Source: CAMWXW01 sp051650105 (GTDB taxonomy: Bacteria > Desulfobacterota > Desulfovibrionia > Desulfovibrionales > Desulfovibrionaceae). From it: a DNA stretch of 64,000 nucleotides. The notes under the pieces were generated by a model. It searched no databases, was not told the DNA's origin, and saw only the letters and a list, made by a program, of their open reading frames with translations. Location of the stretch: positions 1 to 64,000 of the forward strand of contig JBOFIJ010000017.1 in assembly GCA_051650105.1 (NCBI GenBank), written 5' to 3'. This document shows, piece after piece, positions 18,276 through 27,590 of the stretch; the first letter of the stretch is position 1; each line of letters opens with the position of its first letter. Both the position numbers and the translations under genes were made by a program.

Positions 18276-19202
18276 CTATAAAAGTACGCTAATACCAATA
18301 TGAGCTTCTATGAGATCGTATTTAATTTTTAAGTCAAGCGTTCCAGATTGTCCTATTTGTAATTGTGCATTATTAAGATATCGTACACCTAAATCCATCA
18401 TCACAAAATCGTTAAGAATAATGTGTGTCCCTAACCCTATCCCCCACATAAGTGTTCCTGCAGTTTGAGAAGCTTCGATGTTTTTAACATCACCATATAT
18501 AGTTGTGATTCCTGTTGTTGGATCAATAACTTCTTTAATCGGAAGAAAGTATCTTGCAGAAGATTTCATTGTCACATCAAATATTGTCGCTCCCATGAGA
18601 AAGCCTAAATAAGGAACAACGGAAGAGCGTGTGTCGAAATCAAAAAATATTCCAGCTGAAGCGGATTGTACAGTGAGTCTCATATCAAAATCAACTTCTC
18701 GAATACCTCTTTGCATTAGTGCTTCATCGTAGCCATCAATAGTGGGTGATCCACCAGTATCGTGTATTGTAAGTGCGTTTGTGAATCCACGAATATTATA
18801 TGGAGCACGCTGAGAGTATTCAAATTCAAAACGTGCATACATTGGAACAGGCGCATTATTTCCTGTCATAGACAGTCTAAAACCAAAAAATATGCCACCT
18901 CCACCTTCTACAGGAGAAGAAAATTTTCCAGGTTTAATAGATGAATCTGGTAAGGCAATATTTTTAAAATCGGCGAGAACAACACCCACAAAACCTTTAG
19001 CACCGATATAAAAGCCTGTTAAATCAGTAAAGGTATCTTCTTTTGTTGTTTTTTTTTCAAGTATTTGTGTTGATTTTTGTTCAAATGAAGGTTCTATCTG
19101 TTTCAATTCATATTCAAGATCCGTCATTTTAGCAAATGAAGTCATGTTATTAGAAAGAAAAAAGGAACAGAATAAAGAACATAATAAAAAAACTTTTTTC
19201 AT
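18276..19202 (-). CDS. outer-membrane beta-barrel protein
   Basis: 308-residue exported protein with a signal peptide (about 1-25, core FLLCSLFCSFFL, ending SFA). After a 40-residue linker the rest alternates hydrophobic strands rich in Gly and aromatic residues (for example FYIGAKGFVGVVLADF, GIFFGFRLS, YARFEFEYSQR, LMWGIGLGTHIILNDFVMMDLGVRYL). It closes with a final strand LIEAHIGISVLL at the C-terminus. This is the layout of small opacity/OmpA-type barrels. I do not recognise a specific family. It stands alone on its strand. Surface exposure in a host-associated bacterium would make it a candidate antigen (inference). Confidence 0.7.
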   Translation of the reverse strand: MKKVFLLCSLFCSFFLSNNMTSFAKMTDLEYELKQIEPSFEQKSTQILEKKTTKEDTFTDLTGFYIGAKGFVGVVLADFKNIALPDSSIKPGKFSSPVEGGGGIFFGFRLSMTGNNAPVPMYARFEFEYSQRAPYNIRGFTNALTIHDTGGSPTIDGYDEALMQRGIREVDFDMRLTVQSASAGIFFDFDTRSSVVPYLGFLMGATIFDVTMKSSARYFLPIKEVIDPTTGITTIYGDVKNIEASQTAGTLMWGIGLGTHIILNDFVMMDLGVRYLNNAQLQIGQSGTLDLKIKYDLIEAHIGISVLL

Positions 19203-19566
19203 GAATATTCCCTTCGTAAAATCGATGTTGAATTACATATCGGCATAAAATATCGTTTATTTAAAAAGAATAATAAGAATAGTACTATAGGATTTTTTAT
19301 GGAGAAATATACAAGAACGTATAGCTCTAATGCGGAGGGGAAATACTATCATACAATACCGTGCGGCAGAGCATTATCTTCTGCATTGTGTTTATACATT
19401 TTTATGAGAAAGGAATAAGTATGCTTAATGAGAAAGCTTTTATTAAAAAAGATACGAATACAAAATGAATTTGTACAAAAGGCTGAGTTATGGGATATTA
19501 TGAAATAACTATAGAAATAAGTAAGATCCCCCATAAGAAAAGAAAATACTATGGGGGATAACGTGG
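19203..19566. other. intergenic region with a terminator-like repeat
   Basis: A 39-codon open frame (19299-19418, plus) exists but has no family resemblance or ribosome binding site. The only supported element is the inverted repeat at 19526-19559 behind the dksA-like gene. Confidence 0.45.
19526..19559 (-). terminator. likely terminator of the dksA-like gene
   Basis: Perfect 10-base inverted repeat ATCCCCCATA / TATGGGGGAT with a 14-base loop, eight bases beyond the stop codon. The trailing T-run is weak on the minus strand (CTTACTTATTTC). Confidence 0.6.
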
Positions 19567-19926
19567 TTACTTATTTTCACGTTCTCTTTCTTCTTGAAGA
19601 CTTTTGCACACAATACAGAATCGAGTCATAGGCCTTGCTTGCAAGCGTGCAATCGCAATATCTTCACCGCATTCCTCACAAATACCATATTCTCCAGCAT
19701 TGATACGCTCAAGAGCTTCTGTTATTTTACGGATAAGATGTCTATCTCTATCTCGTAATCGTAACGCAAGGGCCTTATCTGATTCAGCAGAAGCTCTGTC
19801 TGCAGGATCAGAGAGCATTTCGTTGGAATCAGACATAAGCTCAAGGGTTGTGTCCCCTTTTTCTTGAATTTCCTGTAGCATCTCTTCCAACGTAGAGCGG
19901 AAGGATTCTATATATTCAGTTTGCAT
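19567..19926 (-). CDS. dksA: DksA/TraR-family RNA polymerase-binding zinc-finger protein
   Basis: Binds the RNA polymerase secondary channel and adjusts transcription with ppGpp. 119 residues: N-terminal coiled coil (about 5-80) with the tip motif DPADRAS, then a four-cysteine zinc finger (CEECGEDI ... CIVC, about residues 88-112). Slightly shorter than E. coli DksA (151) but like many delta-proteobacterial members. The ribosome binding site GAGGAG is six bases before ATG and lies wholly inside one arm of an inverted repeat (19931-19938 / 19972-19979). Confidence 0.9.
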   Translation of the reverse strand: MQTEYIESFRSTLEEMLQEIQEKGDTTLELMSDSNEMLSDPADRASAESDKALALRLRDRDRHLIRKITEALERINAGEYGICEECGEDIAIARLQARPMTRFCIVCKSLQEERERENK

Positions 19927-19930
19927 AGTG

Positions 19931-19979
19931 GGCTCCTCAAGGTACTAAGTAGATAGAGAAACGAATATTCCGAGGAGCC
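19931..19979 (-). promoter_or_regulatory. inverted repeat that can sequester the dksA-like ribosome binding site
   Basis: GGCTCCTC and GAGGAGCC form a perfect 8-base inverted repeat with about 33 bases between. On the minus-strand mRNA the 3' arm contains the GAGGAG Shine-Dalgarno sequence of the dksA-like gene, so pairing would mask it. No T-run follows, so it does not look like a terminator of the upstream phage gene. Confidence 0.5.
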
Positions 19980-20012
19980 TAACACAAAAAACAATAAAAA
20001 ACAAGAAATATT

Positions 20013-21662
20013 TTATTCTGGAGAATCTTCTTCTTTTTTATTCTTTTTAAGAAGTAATGTATTTTGTAAAAGAGATAGAATTTTTTTCAGACTACTAGCA
20101 TTATTAGTATCACTATCTTTTGCAGTGTCATCAAATGTTGAATATAGTGTATCAATAGTATCTTCTGTTGTATTATCTTTGGCATGCTGTATACGTTCTT
20201 CTACTTCAGCATCGCTTCTAATAATTCTTGCAGGAAGAGAGTTATGTATGGCAAGTTCGTCAACAATTTGTAAGCAATCTATTTTATAGATAACGTTATG
20301 GTCAAGGGATGTGAGTAGAGCGACATCTTTAACGAGTTGTCTAATGCTAGAACTAGTTTGTATTTTCTGAGCCTGTGCAAGCGTGGAAATATATTCAATA
20401 GTCAGTGTGGTGTTTGATTGTGGTTGTGGCGGGAGCATTCCATTTCTGGAAAGAATGCCAATAGTGCGTTGTAATAAAGGGTTAAGTACTTCTGTTTGGT
20501 GTCTTTCAATAATGGGCCCAAGTAAGAGCAATTTTTCATCGCTTCTTTCAAGTACTTCTTGTGCAGTCATGGTAGCTGTTTGTTCGGCAAAAAGAAGAAA
20601 TAAATCATTAAAAAAGCCTTCCTTTATTGCTCTTCGAACATCTTCTATTTTTTGGCTAAGAGCATGAACATCTGGTTTTATTTGATATAATGGACTGATG
20701 CTTTCTTTTTGAGATGGATTTACATAGTTTGGGGCACCCGGAATAAGATTTAGTCGAGATTTTAAATCAGCAGGTACTTTCATGGGAGGATTAACTACTT
20801 TGTGTATGGCTGATATTTGGCTCTTAGCCATTTCTTGTAGCATTTTTATATCTGGCAAAGTATCCATAGCAGGAGAATAACCATATACAGAAGAAGCAGA
20901 CGTATCCCATCTAGCAATAATATGAGGAAATTCGTAATAGCCACCCATATGAAGAGCCTCACCAGAAGCATGAAGTGCTTCATATGTAATAGATTGATAT
21001 GGTTTCTTCATTGCAGGAGAGGTTGCAGGACAAACAACATGAACGAGTTCTATGGGCGAATATGGATTGTGTAGAAGTAATTCTTGTGATGTTCTGTGTA
21101 ATTTTTCAACTCCAAAACGTTCTGCAGCAAAGCGTACTGGAACATGATATCTTCTAACAACAGTATCTACATTACCACTTTCATCTCCAGCCCACGAAAA
21201 TTCGCCGCAACCTAAACACGAAAACTGTATAATTCTTTCTGGGTGGTCTTCAATATAAATATTGGCGGAACCATATGTAATAAGGTCTGTAAACATACTA
21301 TGAGCGGCTTGATAAAAACCTGTTTGTAATAATATAGAGCGTACGCGTTCTTCCACAAGGTCAAGCCATTCTCTTGCTTCACTACTTTCATTGTCTTCAT
21401 GGTTTGTAAATTTTAGTCTGAACCAAGGCCTTGCTGGAGATGTAAGCCCACTTAATAATCCAGATGCTGTGATTCGTACAGCTCGTGTTGCTGTGGCATC
21501 GATGATTTTTTCAGAAGAGAGAGTATTATCTTCGTTATCAAGAGCTAAAGCTCTGTGAGGAAGAACATATTGTTTAATGTTTCTCCATAAAGGTTCCCAA
21601 TTTTTTCTTGTATTTTCAACATAGGTCACTAAATCGGTAATATCTTTTATGTTTTGTATCAT
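20013..21662 (-). CDS. phage head-to-tail connector (portal) protein, podovirus type
   Basis: 549-residue protein matching the 'bacteriophage head to tail connecting protein' family (T7-like portals). Characteristic stretches are WEPLWRNIKQYVLPHRA, ATRAVRITASGLLSGLTSPARPWFRL, WLDLVEERV and HSMFTDLITYGSANIYIE. Later ones are IISPLYQ-like KESISPLYQIKPDV and TMTAQEVLERSDEKLLLLGP. These run in the usual order to a charged tail (about 500-549). The frame is fully open with a strong AAGGAGG binding site, so it looks maintained. No terminase, capsid, tail or integrase gene lies nearby. It could be a domesticated phage gene or the last survivor of a prophage. Confidence 0.85.
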   Translation of the reverse strand: MIQNIKDITDLVTYVENTRKNWEPLWRNIKQYVLPHRALALDNEDNTLSSEKIIDATATRAVRITASGLLSGLTSPARPWFRLKFTNHEDNESSEAREWLDLVEERVRSILLQTGFYQAAHSMFTDLITYGSANIYIEDHPERIIQFSCLGCGEFSWAGDESGNVDTVVRRYHVPVRFAAERFGVEKLHRTSQELLLHNPYSPIELVHVVCPATSPAMKKPYQSITYEALHASGEALHMGGYYEFPHIIARWDTSASSVYGYSPAMDTLPDIKMLQEMAKSQISAIHKVVNPPMKVPADLKSRLNLIPGAPNYVNPSQKESISPLYQIKPDVHALSQKIEDVRRAIKEGFFNDLFLLFAEQTATMTAQEVLERSDEKLLLLGPIIERHQTEVLNPLLQRTIGILSRNGMLPPQPQSNTTLTIEYISTLAQAQKIQTSSSIRQLVKDVALLTSLDHNVIYKIDCLQIVDELAIHNSLPARIIRSDAEVEERIQHAKDNTTEDTIDTLYSTFDDTAKDSDTNNASSLKKILSLLQNTLLLKKNKKEEDSPE

Positions 21663-21928
21663 AGGTAAACCTCCTTAAAGAAATAACAATATCATGATAT
21701 ATACAGTAGATAACCAAAGCAGTGGCAGATAATCTATTAAAAAGAAGGTTTGTGGACTATAATCTTTTTGTTCTTTTTTCCCGATAGTAAAGAGGTAGGT
21801 ATTGTTGTGATAAAGAATATGTTTACCTTGTAATAAGCATCTTTTTTGCAATATTAATAATATAGAGGTATGAGATAACAGCGCAGTGAAGCTTACTATT
21901 ATATCGTATTAAAAAGAGGGGATTGAGG

Positions 21929-24067
21929 ATGAATTTGAATAAAGAGAATGACAATTTTTCTGCTGGTATTTCTGAGGCATTCTCGAAGAGAAAACAAAAT
22001 GAGCATAAAAAAGAGAATGTAGTGTTATTCGATACTATGTTTTGTGTGCAAGATTATGCAGAAAAACCTATGTATAATGCAGGAAAGTCTCTTTTAGAAA
22101 AATATTCCTCTATTCTTCACAATTATCCATTGAGGCAGAAAAGAAGTCTATTCTTCTTACAAAAAAACATGTTTTTTAATAAAAAGAAGGATGCTTCAAC
22201 ACTGTATTGGGGAAGAATTAACCAGTTTATAGATGTAGAAATTGTTATCTCTAAACAAACACAGGATATTATAGAAGAATGTGTTCATTACATTGAACCT
22301 GCACCTTTGGTTAAAAAAAGACAACAGATACATTCTCTCCCTCAACTATGCAAGTATTATAAATTAACATATAATGAAATAGTGTCACTATGCTATATTT
22401 TATATGACTGCAAAAGTAGTATTCTTGATGATTCTTTCAGAAAACAGTCCATTATGTCAAGAGCTCGCCATTTATGCAAGGATCATAGGTATTTATTACA
22501 TTTAACACCAGATCGCTATGGAAAAATGCTTCAACAAATACTATTGGTAGACACAAAGCTTTCTGTCCAGGAAATAACAATATGGTTAAATTCTATATCA
22601 AGAATATACCATTTAATTATAGCATTATTATGTTTTGATACAAGCGAAGAAAATATTTTCTTAGCATTGTATAATATTCCAAGAAAGGTAATATGTTCTG
22701 CTGCAGAAGGTTGTATAATTGATAAGAGTATTGTAAATACGTTAAAATTACTTCAGCCTAAAGATTTAAAACAGGTTCAGGAAATTATTATTATTTCTGA
22801 AGCAATAAAAATAATACAACATAAAATGCGGGATGAGAAAATTTTTGATCCAAGAGTACTTCTTGAAACAATAGATCCAAAAGAGTATATGAGAACAACA
22901 AATCCTGTATTTTCTTTAATAAAAAAATTTAATGATATTGATCAAAAAGCATCTAGTCTTGTGAGAATACCAAGTGTATTTTTGCAGTATATCATGAACG
23001 AAACAAAACCTATAACATATACGCAAGAGTACTTCGAGAGTATAGAGTGCCTTGCATATACTCTAAAACGCATCATGAGTCAAAACAATATAGATGCTTC
23101 AAACACAACAGAAGGCTATGCTATAATAGAGTATCTTCTCTCTTTACCAGAAGAATTAACGGTATTTTATGGAATACATCCACAAGAATATGAAAAGAAA
23201 TATTCTCATTATCACGTCGCAATCTTGCCCGCTTTGGCATATATTCAGTATAATAAAGAGCACGATGTCTATCCTCATGCTTTATCATTGATGAAGTATA
23301 TTCCTTTAGAATCGTATATTCATGATGAAAAATCGCATGAGAGCGTGCAAAAACACTACGAAAATATTATAGAGCATTACCCAATGTTGCTGGCATTTCC
23401 AGAAAGAAAATTAACTAAATTATTAAAAATACGATTGGATTATATGGTAGTAAATAATTCGCCATATCAATTATTTGAAGATGTGGAGAATATTATAGAG
23501 GCTCTCAAAAGAATAGAAGATAGTAGAAAGACTTCTTTTTTATCACAAGAGGAATATATGTGGTATCTATCCACGATATCAATAGATAATATAAAATTTA
23601 TACGTTCTTTTCCAGAAATAGTAGGGCTTCCATTTTTCAAGAAATTGCCAATAGAGTTATTAAATATTATCTATACATCATTTTTACAAGAACGTAGGGT
23701 ACATGGTGGAAGATATGATAGTACATTAATACAATATATTTCTCCACTAGAGTTATTACCAAGTGAATATAATGAAATTATCAATGTACAAGAGAAAGAA
23801 ATAGCACATCTATTGCGTACAAAATTAGAAGAAATGTCTGTTCTTTTCATTGGAAAACAATATGAAGTTAATGATCTCTCTATTGCATTAGATACGATAA
23901 AATCATGTTACTATTCCACATTGTTGTCAAAAGATATAAGAATGTCACTCTTAGAACATAGTCAACTTGTTTTGGAAGTGTATTACCGAGAAAAAGATAG
24001 TAATTTAAGAGAACTTTGTAAAAAGCCTAAAAATATTTTGGAAAGATACCGAAAAGAGGAGGAATAA
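21929..24067 (+). CDS. unknown 712-residue helical protein
   Basis: I do not recognise this protein. It has no signal peptide or membrane segment and would be cytoplasmic or secreted without a classical signal. It is mostly alpha-helical by composition (long Leu/Ile/Lys/Glu/Tyr stretches). The first 60 residues are Asn/Lys/Ser-rich and polar, as in many type III secretion substrates, but this is weak evidence. The ATG at 21929 has GAGGGG upstream; a TTG two codons earlier is the alternative. A smaller unknown gene follows 57 bases later on the same strand and may be co-transcribed. Confidence 0.6.
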   Translation: MNLNKENDNFSAGISEAFSKRKQNEHKKENVVLFDTMFCVQDYAEKPMYNAGKSLLEKYSSILHNYPLRQKRSLFFLQKNMFFNKKKDASTLYWGRINQFIDVEIVISKQTQDIIEECVHYIEPAPLVKKRQQIHSLPQLCKYYKLTYNEIVSLCYILYDCKSSILDDSFRKQSIMSRARHLCKDHRYLLHLTPDRYGKMLQQILLVDTKLSVQEITIWLNSISRIYHLIIALLCFDTSEENIFLALYNIPRKVICSAAEGCIIDKSIVNTLKLLQPKDLKQVQEIIIISEAIKIIQHKMRDEKIFDPRVLLETIDPKEYMRTTNPVFSLIKKFNDIDQKASSLVRIPSVFLQYIMNETKPITYTQEYFESIECLAYTLKRIMSQNNIDASNTTEGYAIIEYLLSLPEELTVFYGIHPQEYEKKYSHYHVAILPALAYIQYNKEHDVYPHALSLMKYIPLESYIHDEKSHESVQKHYENIIEHYPMLLAFPERKLTKLLKIRLDYMVVNNSPYQLFEDVENIIEALKRIEDSRKTSFLSQEEYMWYLSTISIDNIKFIRSFPEIVGLPFFKKLPIELLNIIYTSFLQERRVHGGRYDSTLIQYISPLELLPSEYNEIINVQEKEIAHLLRTKLEEMSVLFIGKQYEVNDLSIALDTIKSCYYSTLLSKDIRMSLLEHSQLVLEVYYREKDSNLRELCKKPKNILERYRKEEE

Positions 24068-24124
24068 GACGTTTTATATTGTCTTCAGGATTTATATATA
24101 AAAAGGAAGAAAAAAGGGGAGTAT

Positions 24125-24601
24125 ATGTACACACTTGCAGACTTTATAACGATTGCTGTGAAAGGTAATGATGTCATATTCAAGGATGATGTCTTGCAAG
24201 AAATAGAGAATAACGTACAAAACAATGCTACCGTTTCTATGCAGGAAGAGCACAGTAATGAAGACCATGTGCGAACAATTCTTGCCTTTATAGAGTCATT
24301 TGGAAGAGAATACGACAGCAATTATGCTCATATTGCCACACTGCTTCTCTCGGAACTTATTCAGCACAAGAAACGTTTGTCATATAAAATTATTTTATAT
24401 ACGTACCAAAATATTGTTGATATTAATATTCTATTAGAGGATGATTTTCCTTCTTTTCTTCAATTAAGTTTAGCAAAACAAAAAATGCTTTTAGATGTTA
24501 TATGTCTGTCTCCAACTCGATTAAGTAAAAAAACGATGTTAGTAAAGGGCTATTTATTATCGAATTTACTGGCAAGTAAACATACTCCTATTATTGCATA
24601 G
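24125..24601 (+). CDS. unknown 158-residue protein
   Basis: Not recognised. Start ATG at 24125 has AAGGGGA upstream. An acidic, polar N-terminal half (about 1-60) is followed by hydrophobic helices (for example NYAHIATLLLSELIQH and MLLDVICLSPTRLSKKTMLVKGYLLSNLLA), without a clear transmembrane span. It lies behind the 712-residue unknown gene and probably shares its transcript. It ends two bases before the convergent ispH gene. Confidence 0.6.
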   Translation: MYTLADFITIAVKGNDVIFKDDVLQEIENNVQNNATVSMQEEHSNEDHVRTILAFIESFGREYDSNYAHIATLLLSELIQHKKRLSYKIILYTYQNIVDINILLEDDFPSFLQLSLAKQKMLLDVICLSPTRLSKKTMLVKGYLLSNLLASKHTPIIA

Positions 24602-24603
24602 CG

Positions 24604-25452
24604 TTATATGCTTTGTAAAAGTGCCTCAGCTTCATCTATTGCTTGTTTTGGTGTAGAAGCTCCTGCTGCAAGCCCAATAGTATTAAATTTTCTGAGTAAC
24701 TCTATATCAATTTCATCGGCAGTTTCAACATGAATAGTATATAAACCAGCTTCCTTTGCAATTTCGTATAGTCTTTTTGTATTTCCGCTAGTATATCCAC
24801 CAATAACTACCAATGCTTCAACGGAAAGAATGAGTTCTTGCACTTCTTTTTGTCTTACCAATGTTGCATCACAAATGGTTTCAATAAGTGGGATAGTGTT
24901 GTCTATAGTAGAATGTAACCATTCTAAAATAAGTGATAATTCAGTGACGCTTTGTGTTGTTTGGGAAGCAAGAGCATAGCGTTTTTTACTAGAAAATGTG
25001 TGTTGTTGCAGTTGTTCCAAAGACTCAAATACAAAAATATCCTCTTTTGCATAAGAGCACAAGCCTTTAATTTCAGCATGCTCTGGTTCACCATAAAGTA
25101 AAATGCTGTAGCCTTTAGAATAAAATTCCGCTATCTTCATTTGTGCATCTTTAACTTTCGGACATGTGGCATCAACAAGATTTGTCTTCTTATTTTTCAA
25201 TATTTCTTCTTCTTCTTTTGGAATTCCATGAGCTCGGATAAGAATAGTTTTATTGTCAGGATTATTTTTAGCTTCATCCATAGAATAAATAGAAACTCCC
25301 TTATTTTTATAATTATCTAATACTTGTGTGTTATGAATGACAGGACCAAGTGTTGCAATAGTATTTGAAAGCATGGCGGCATCTAATTTCTTTAGGGCTA
25401 AATTTACACCCATACAAAATCCAGCATAATGGGCACGTATAATATTAGGCAT
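24604..25452 (-). CDS. ispH: 4-hydroxy-3-methylbut-2-enyl diphosphate reductase
   Basis: Last enzyme of the MEP isoprenoid route, making IPP and DMAPP with an iron-sulfur cluster. 282 residues with the three cluster cysteines in GFCMGVNLAL, DATCPKVKDAQ and ICDATLVRQKEV. The substrate loop YTSGNTKRLYEIA is present. The ATG at 25452 is preferred over an upstream TTG because GAGG lies just before it and it gives the usual N-terminus. It overlaps the end of the upstream TPM-like gene by eight bases. ispG is found 4.5 kb away. Confidence 0.95.
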   Translation of the reverse strand: MPNIIRAHYAGFCMGVNLALKKLDAAMLSNTIATLGPVIHNTQVLDNYKNKGVSIYSMDEAKNNPDNKTILIRAHGIPKEEEEILKNKKTNLVDATCPKVKDAQMKIAEFYSKGYSILLYGEPEHAEIKGLCSYAKEDIFVFESLEQLQQHTFSSKKRYALASQTTQSVTELSLILEWLHSTIDNTIPLIETICDATLVRQKEVQELILSVEALVVIGGYTSGNTKRLYEIAKEAGLYTIHVETADEIDIELLRKFNTIGLAAGASTPKQAIDEAEALLQSI

Positions 25453-25936
25453 TCTTTTTATCCTCAAGAGTAAAATAAAAGTGTTCTAGAGCAAGAAGTA
25501 TTGTGTTGATCCAATCCTTATTTTGTAAGGCATTTGTTAAGTCCGTTTTTAAGAGAGTCTTTTCACTTGGCGAAAGAGCTCTATCAAGAAGTGGTGGAAA
25601 GGATAATACAATACTTTTATTTGTATTGTCTATAAGAATAACAAGTGTATTTTGTTTATCTTTTGGTGAAGGGGTTGTGGGGTTTAGTATGAGTTGTATT
25701 GTAAAGCCATAACGCTTTTCAAAATGTTCGAAAAGAGAAGTAAAGGCTTCTTTTTGTCGTTTGGAGAGAAGTAAGCTTGTATCAAGAAGGGAGCTCTTTG
25801 CGGTGATATCTGAAAAACGATTTTTGGTATTGTACCAGAATAATGTACCAGTGACAAGAAAAACAACAAGAAGAAAAAATGCCCTCTTAAGTGGTGACCT
25901 TGACGTTTTTTTGTGCCATATAGGATTAACTTTCAT
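25445..25936 (-). CDS. membrane-anchored TPM-like domain protein
   Basis: 163 residues with one N-terminal transmembrane helix (about 19-36, FFLLVVFLVTGTLFWY) preceded by basic residues. The remaining periplasmic part resembles a TPM domain (YgcG/Psb32 family) in its LSKRQKEAFTSLFEHFEKRYGFTIQLIL and TLVILIDNTNKSIVLSF blocks and the terminal amphipathic helix, but similarity is loose. It overlaps ispH by eight bases on the same strand. Function unknown. Confidence 0.55.
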   Translation of the reverse strand: MKVNPIWHKKTSRSPLKRAFFLLVVFLVTGTLFWYNTKNRFSDITAKSSLLDTSLLLSKRQKEAFTSLFEHFEKRYGFTIQLILNPTTPSPKDKQNTLVILIDNTNKSIVLSFPPLLDRALSPSEKTLLKTDLTNALQNKDWINTILLALEHFYFTLEDKKNA

Positions 25937-26044
25937 AAGAATATCTCCATATAAACTCTAATAGATCTACACAGACACCATAATATTTTGTGCAGAGGGT
26001 GTACAAAAATGTGATAGTATTTTGGATATAATTGCTAAAAAGGA

Positions 26045-27538
26045 CTATCTTCTCTTTTTTAATTTTTCTTTTTTTCTCCGTTCTTTTTTCTTCTTCTGAG
26101 CCGATTTTGAAAGACTAGCATTTTTGGAATTATCCATAGTAGATAATCCATTTTGAGCAAAAAGGGAAGACATTAGGTTCATTTCACCAGACCCTGAAAA
26201 TTTACCCAACATAGCTTGTAGTGGATTTTGTTTAGAAGAAGTGCCTGTATTCATCATTTTTTTCATCATTAGTCTCATTTGATCAAAATTTTTTAAAAGA
26301 GTATTTACATCATGTAGTTGTGTCCCAGAGCCTTGTGCAATTCTTTTTTTTCTTGAAGAATTGAGAATAGAGATATCAACACGTTCCTTTTTTGTCATAG
26401 AGTGTATGATAGCTTCTGCCTTTTTTAATTCAGTTTCAGGCATAAAATTGTCCCCCAATTTTTCTAAGAGAGAGTTCATACCTGGAATAAGCTTTAGCAT
26501 ACCTTTCATGGAACCAAGAGATTTCATTTTTTTCATTTGCACAAGAAAATCATCAAGAGTAAATGTTGCTTTTTTCAACTTTTTTTCTAGAGCAAGCATT
26601 TCTTCTTCATTAACAGAATCCTGAGCCTTTTCTATGAGTGACAGCATATCTCCCATACCGAGAATACGGTTTGCCATACGGTCTGGATGAAATAGTTCTA
26701 ATTCTGTAATTTTCTCTCCAGTACCGATAAAAGAAATACCGAGACCTGTGACAGATTTTATAGAAAGTAATGCTCCACCTCTCGAATCACCATCTGTTTT
26801 TGTAAAAACAATTCCAGTAAGGGGAAGAGTATTATTAAATTTTTCTGCCACAATTGCAGCATCTTGCCCTGTCATTGCGTCTGCAACAAAGAGAATTTCA
26901 TTTGCTTGTATAATAGTATTAATATCGATAAGCTCTTGCATAAGTTCTTCATCAACGTGAAGTCTTCCAGCTGTATCAAAAAGAATAACATCGGCCCCAA
27001 GTTGTTGTGCTTCCTGTATCGCATTGTTGACAATATCAACGGGCTTCATATCTTGTTTTGTATCAAAAATAGGTAAAGCTAGTTGTTTGGCAAGGGCGTG
27101 TAATTGGTCTATAGCAGCAGGTCTGTAAATATCAACAGGAACAAGAAACGGTTTTTTCTTTTTTGATTTGAGGTAAGAGGCAATTTTAGCAAGAGATGTT
27201 GTTTTTCCAGATCCTTGTAAGCCAACAAGCATGATACGTGATAAAGGGGCTGTGAGGTTGAGTTCTTTTGTCTCTCCCCCTAGTAAATGTACAAGTTCTT
27301 CATGAACAATTTTAATAAAATGTTGAGAGGGGGAAAGTGCGTGTAGTACTTTTTGACCAAGTGCTTTTTCTTTAACATTTTCTATAAAATTTTTGACGAC
27401 AACGAAGTGAACGTCTGCTTCAAGAAGTGCAAGCCGAACTTCACGAAGCCCAGCTTCCATGTTGGATTCTGTAAGTGTAGCATTGCCAGAAAAAGTGCGA
27501 AAGGTTTGGGTAAGGCGTTTTGTCAGAGAATCAAACAT
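26045..27538 (-). CDS. ffh: signal recognition particle protein Ffh
   Basis: SRP54 GTPase that targets membrane and secreted proteins during translation. 497 residues. The N-domain is followed by the G-domain with GLQGSGKTTSLAKIA (P-loop), DTAGRLHVDEELM and TKTDGDSRGGALLS. A methionine-rich M-domain follows (about 330-450, with MLKLIPGMNSLLEK and MRLMMKKMM). The C-terminus is a long Lys/Arg/Ser tail. Upstream on the same strand are tadA and the tRNA-Met gene. Confidence 0.97.
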   Translation of the reverse strand: MFDSLTKRLTQTFRTFSGNATLTESNMEAGLREVRLALLEADVHFVVVKNFIENVKEKALGQKVLHALSPSQHFIKIVHEELVHLLGGETKELNLTAPLSRIMLVGLQGSGKTTSLAKIASYLKSKKKKPFLVPVDIYRPAAIDQLHALAKQLALPIFDTKQDMKPVDIVNNAIQEAQQLGADVILFDTAGRLHVDEELMQELIDINTIIQANEILFVADAMTGQDAAIVAEKFNNTLPLTGIVFTKTDGDSRGGALLSIKSVTGLGISFIGTGEKITELELFHPDRMANRILGMGDMLSLIEKAQDSVNEEEMLALEKKLKKATFTLDDFLVQMKKMKSLGSMKGMLKLIPGMNSLLEKLGDNFMPETELKKAEAIIHSMTKKERVDISILNSSRKKRIAQGSGTQLHDVNTLLKNFDQMRLMMKKMMNTGTSSKQNPLQAMLGKFSGSGEMNLMSSLFAQNGLSTMDNSKNASLSKSAQKKKKERRKKEKLKKRR

Positions 27539-27590
27539 AGAGAATCCTTAAAAAGATAATCGGGATGATAACATAGTATTTTTTTCTATG

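Noticed and set aside
19299..19418. 39-codon frame between the outer-membrane protein and dksA-like genes
   Set aside because: No ribosome binding site and no recognisable family; too short to support.
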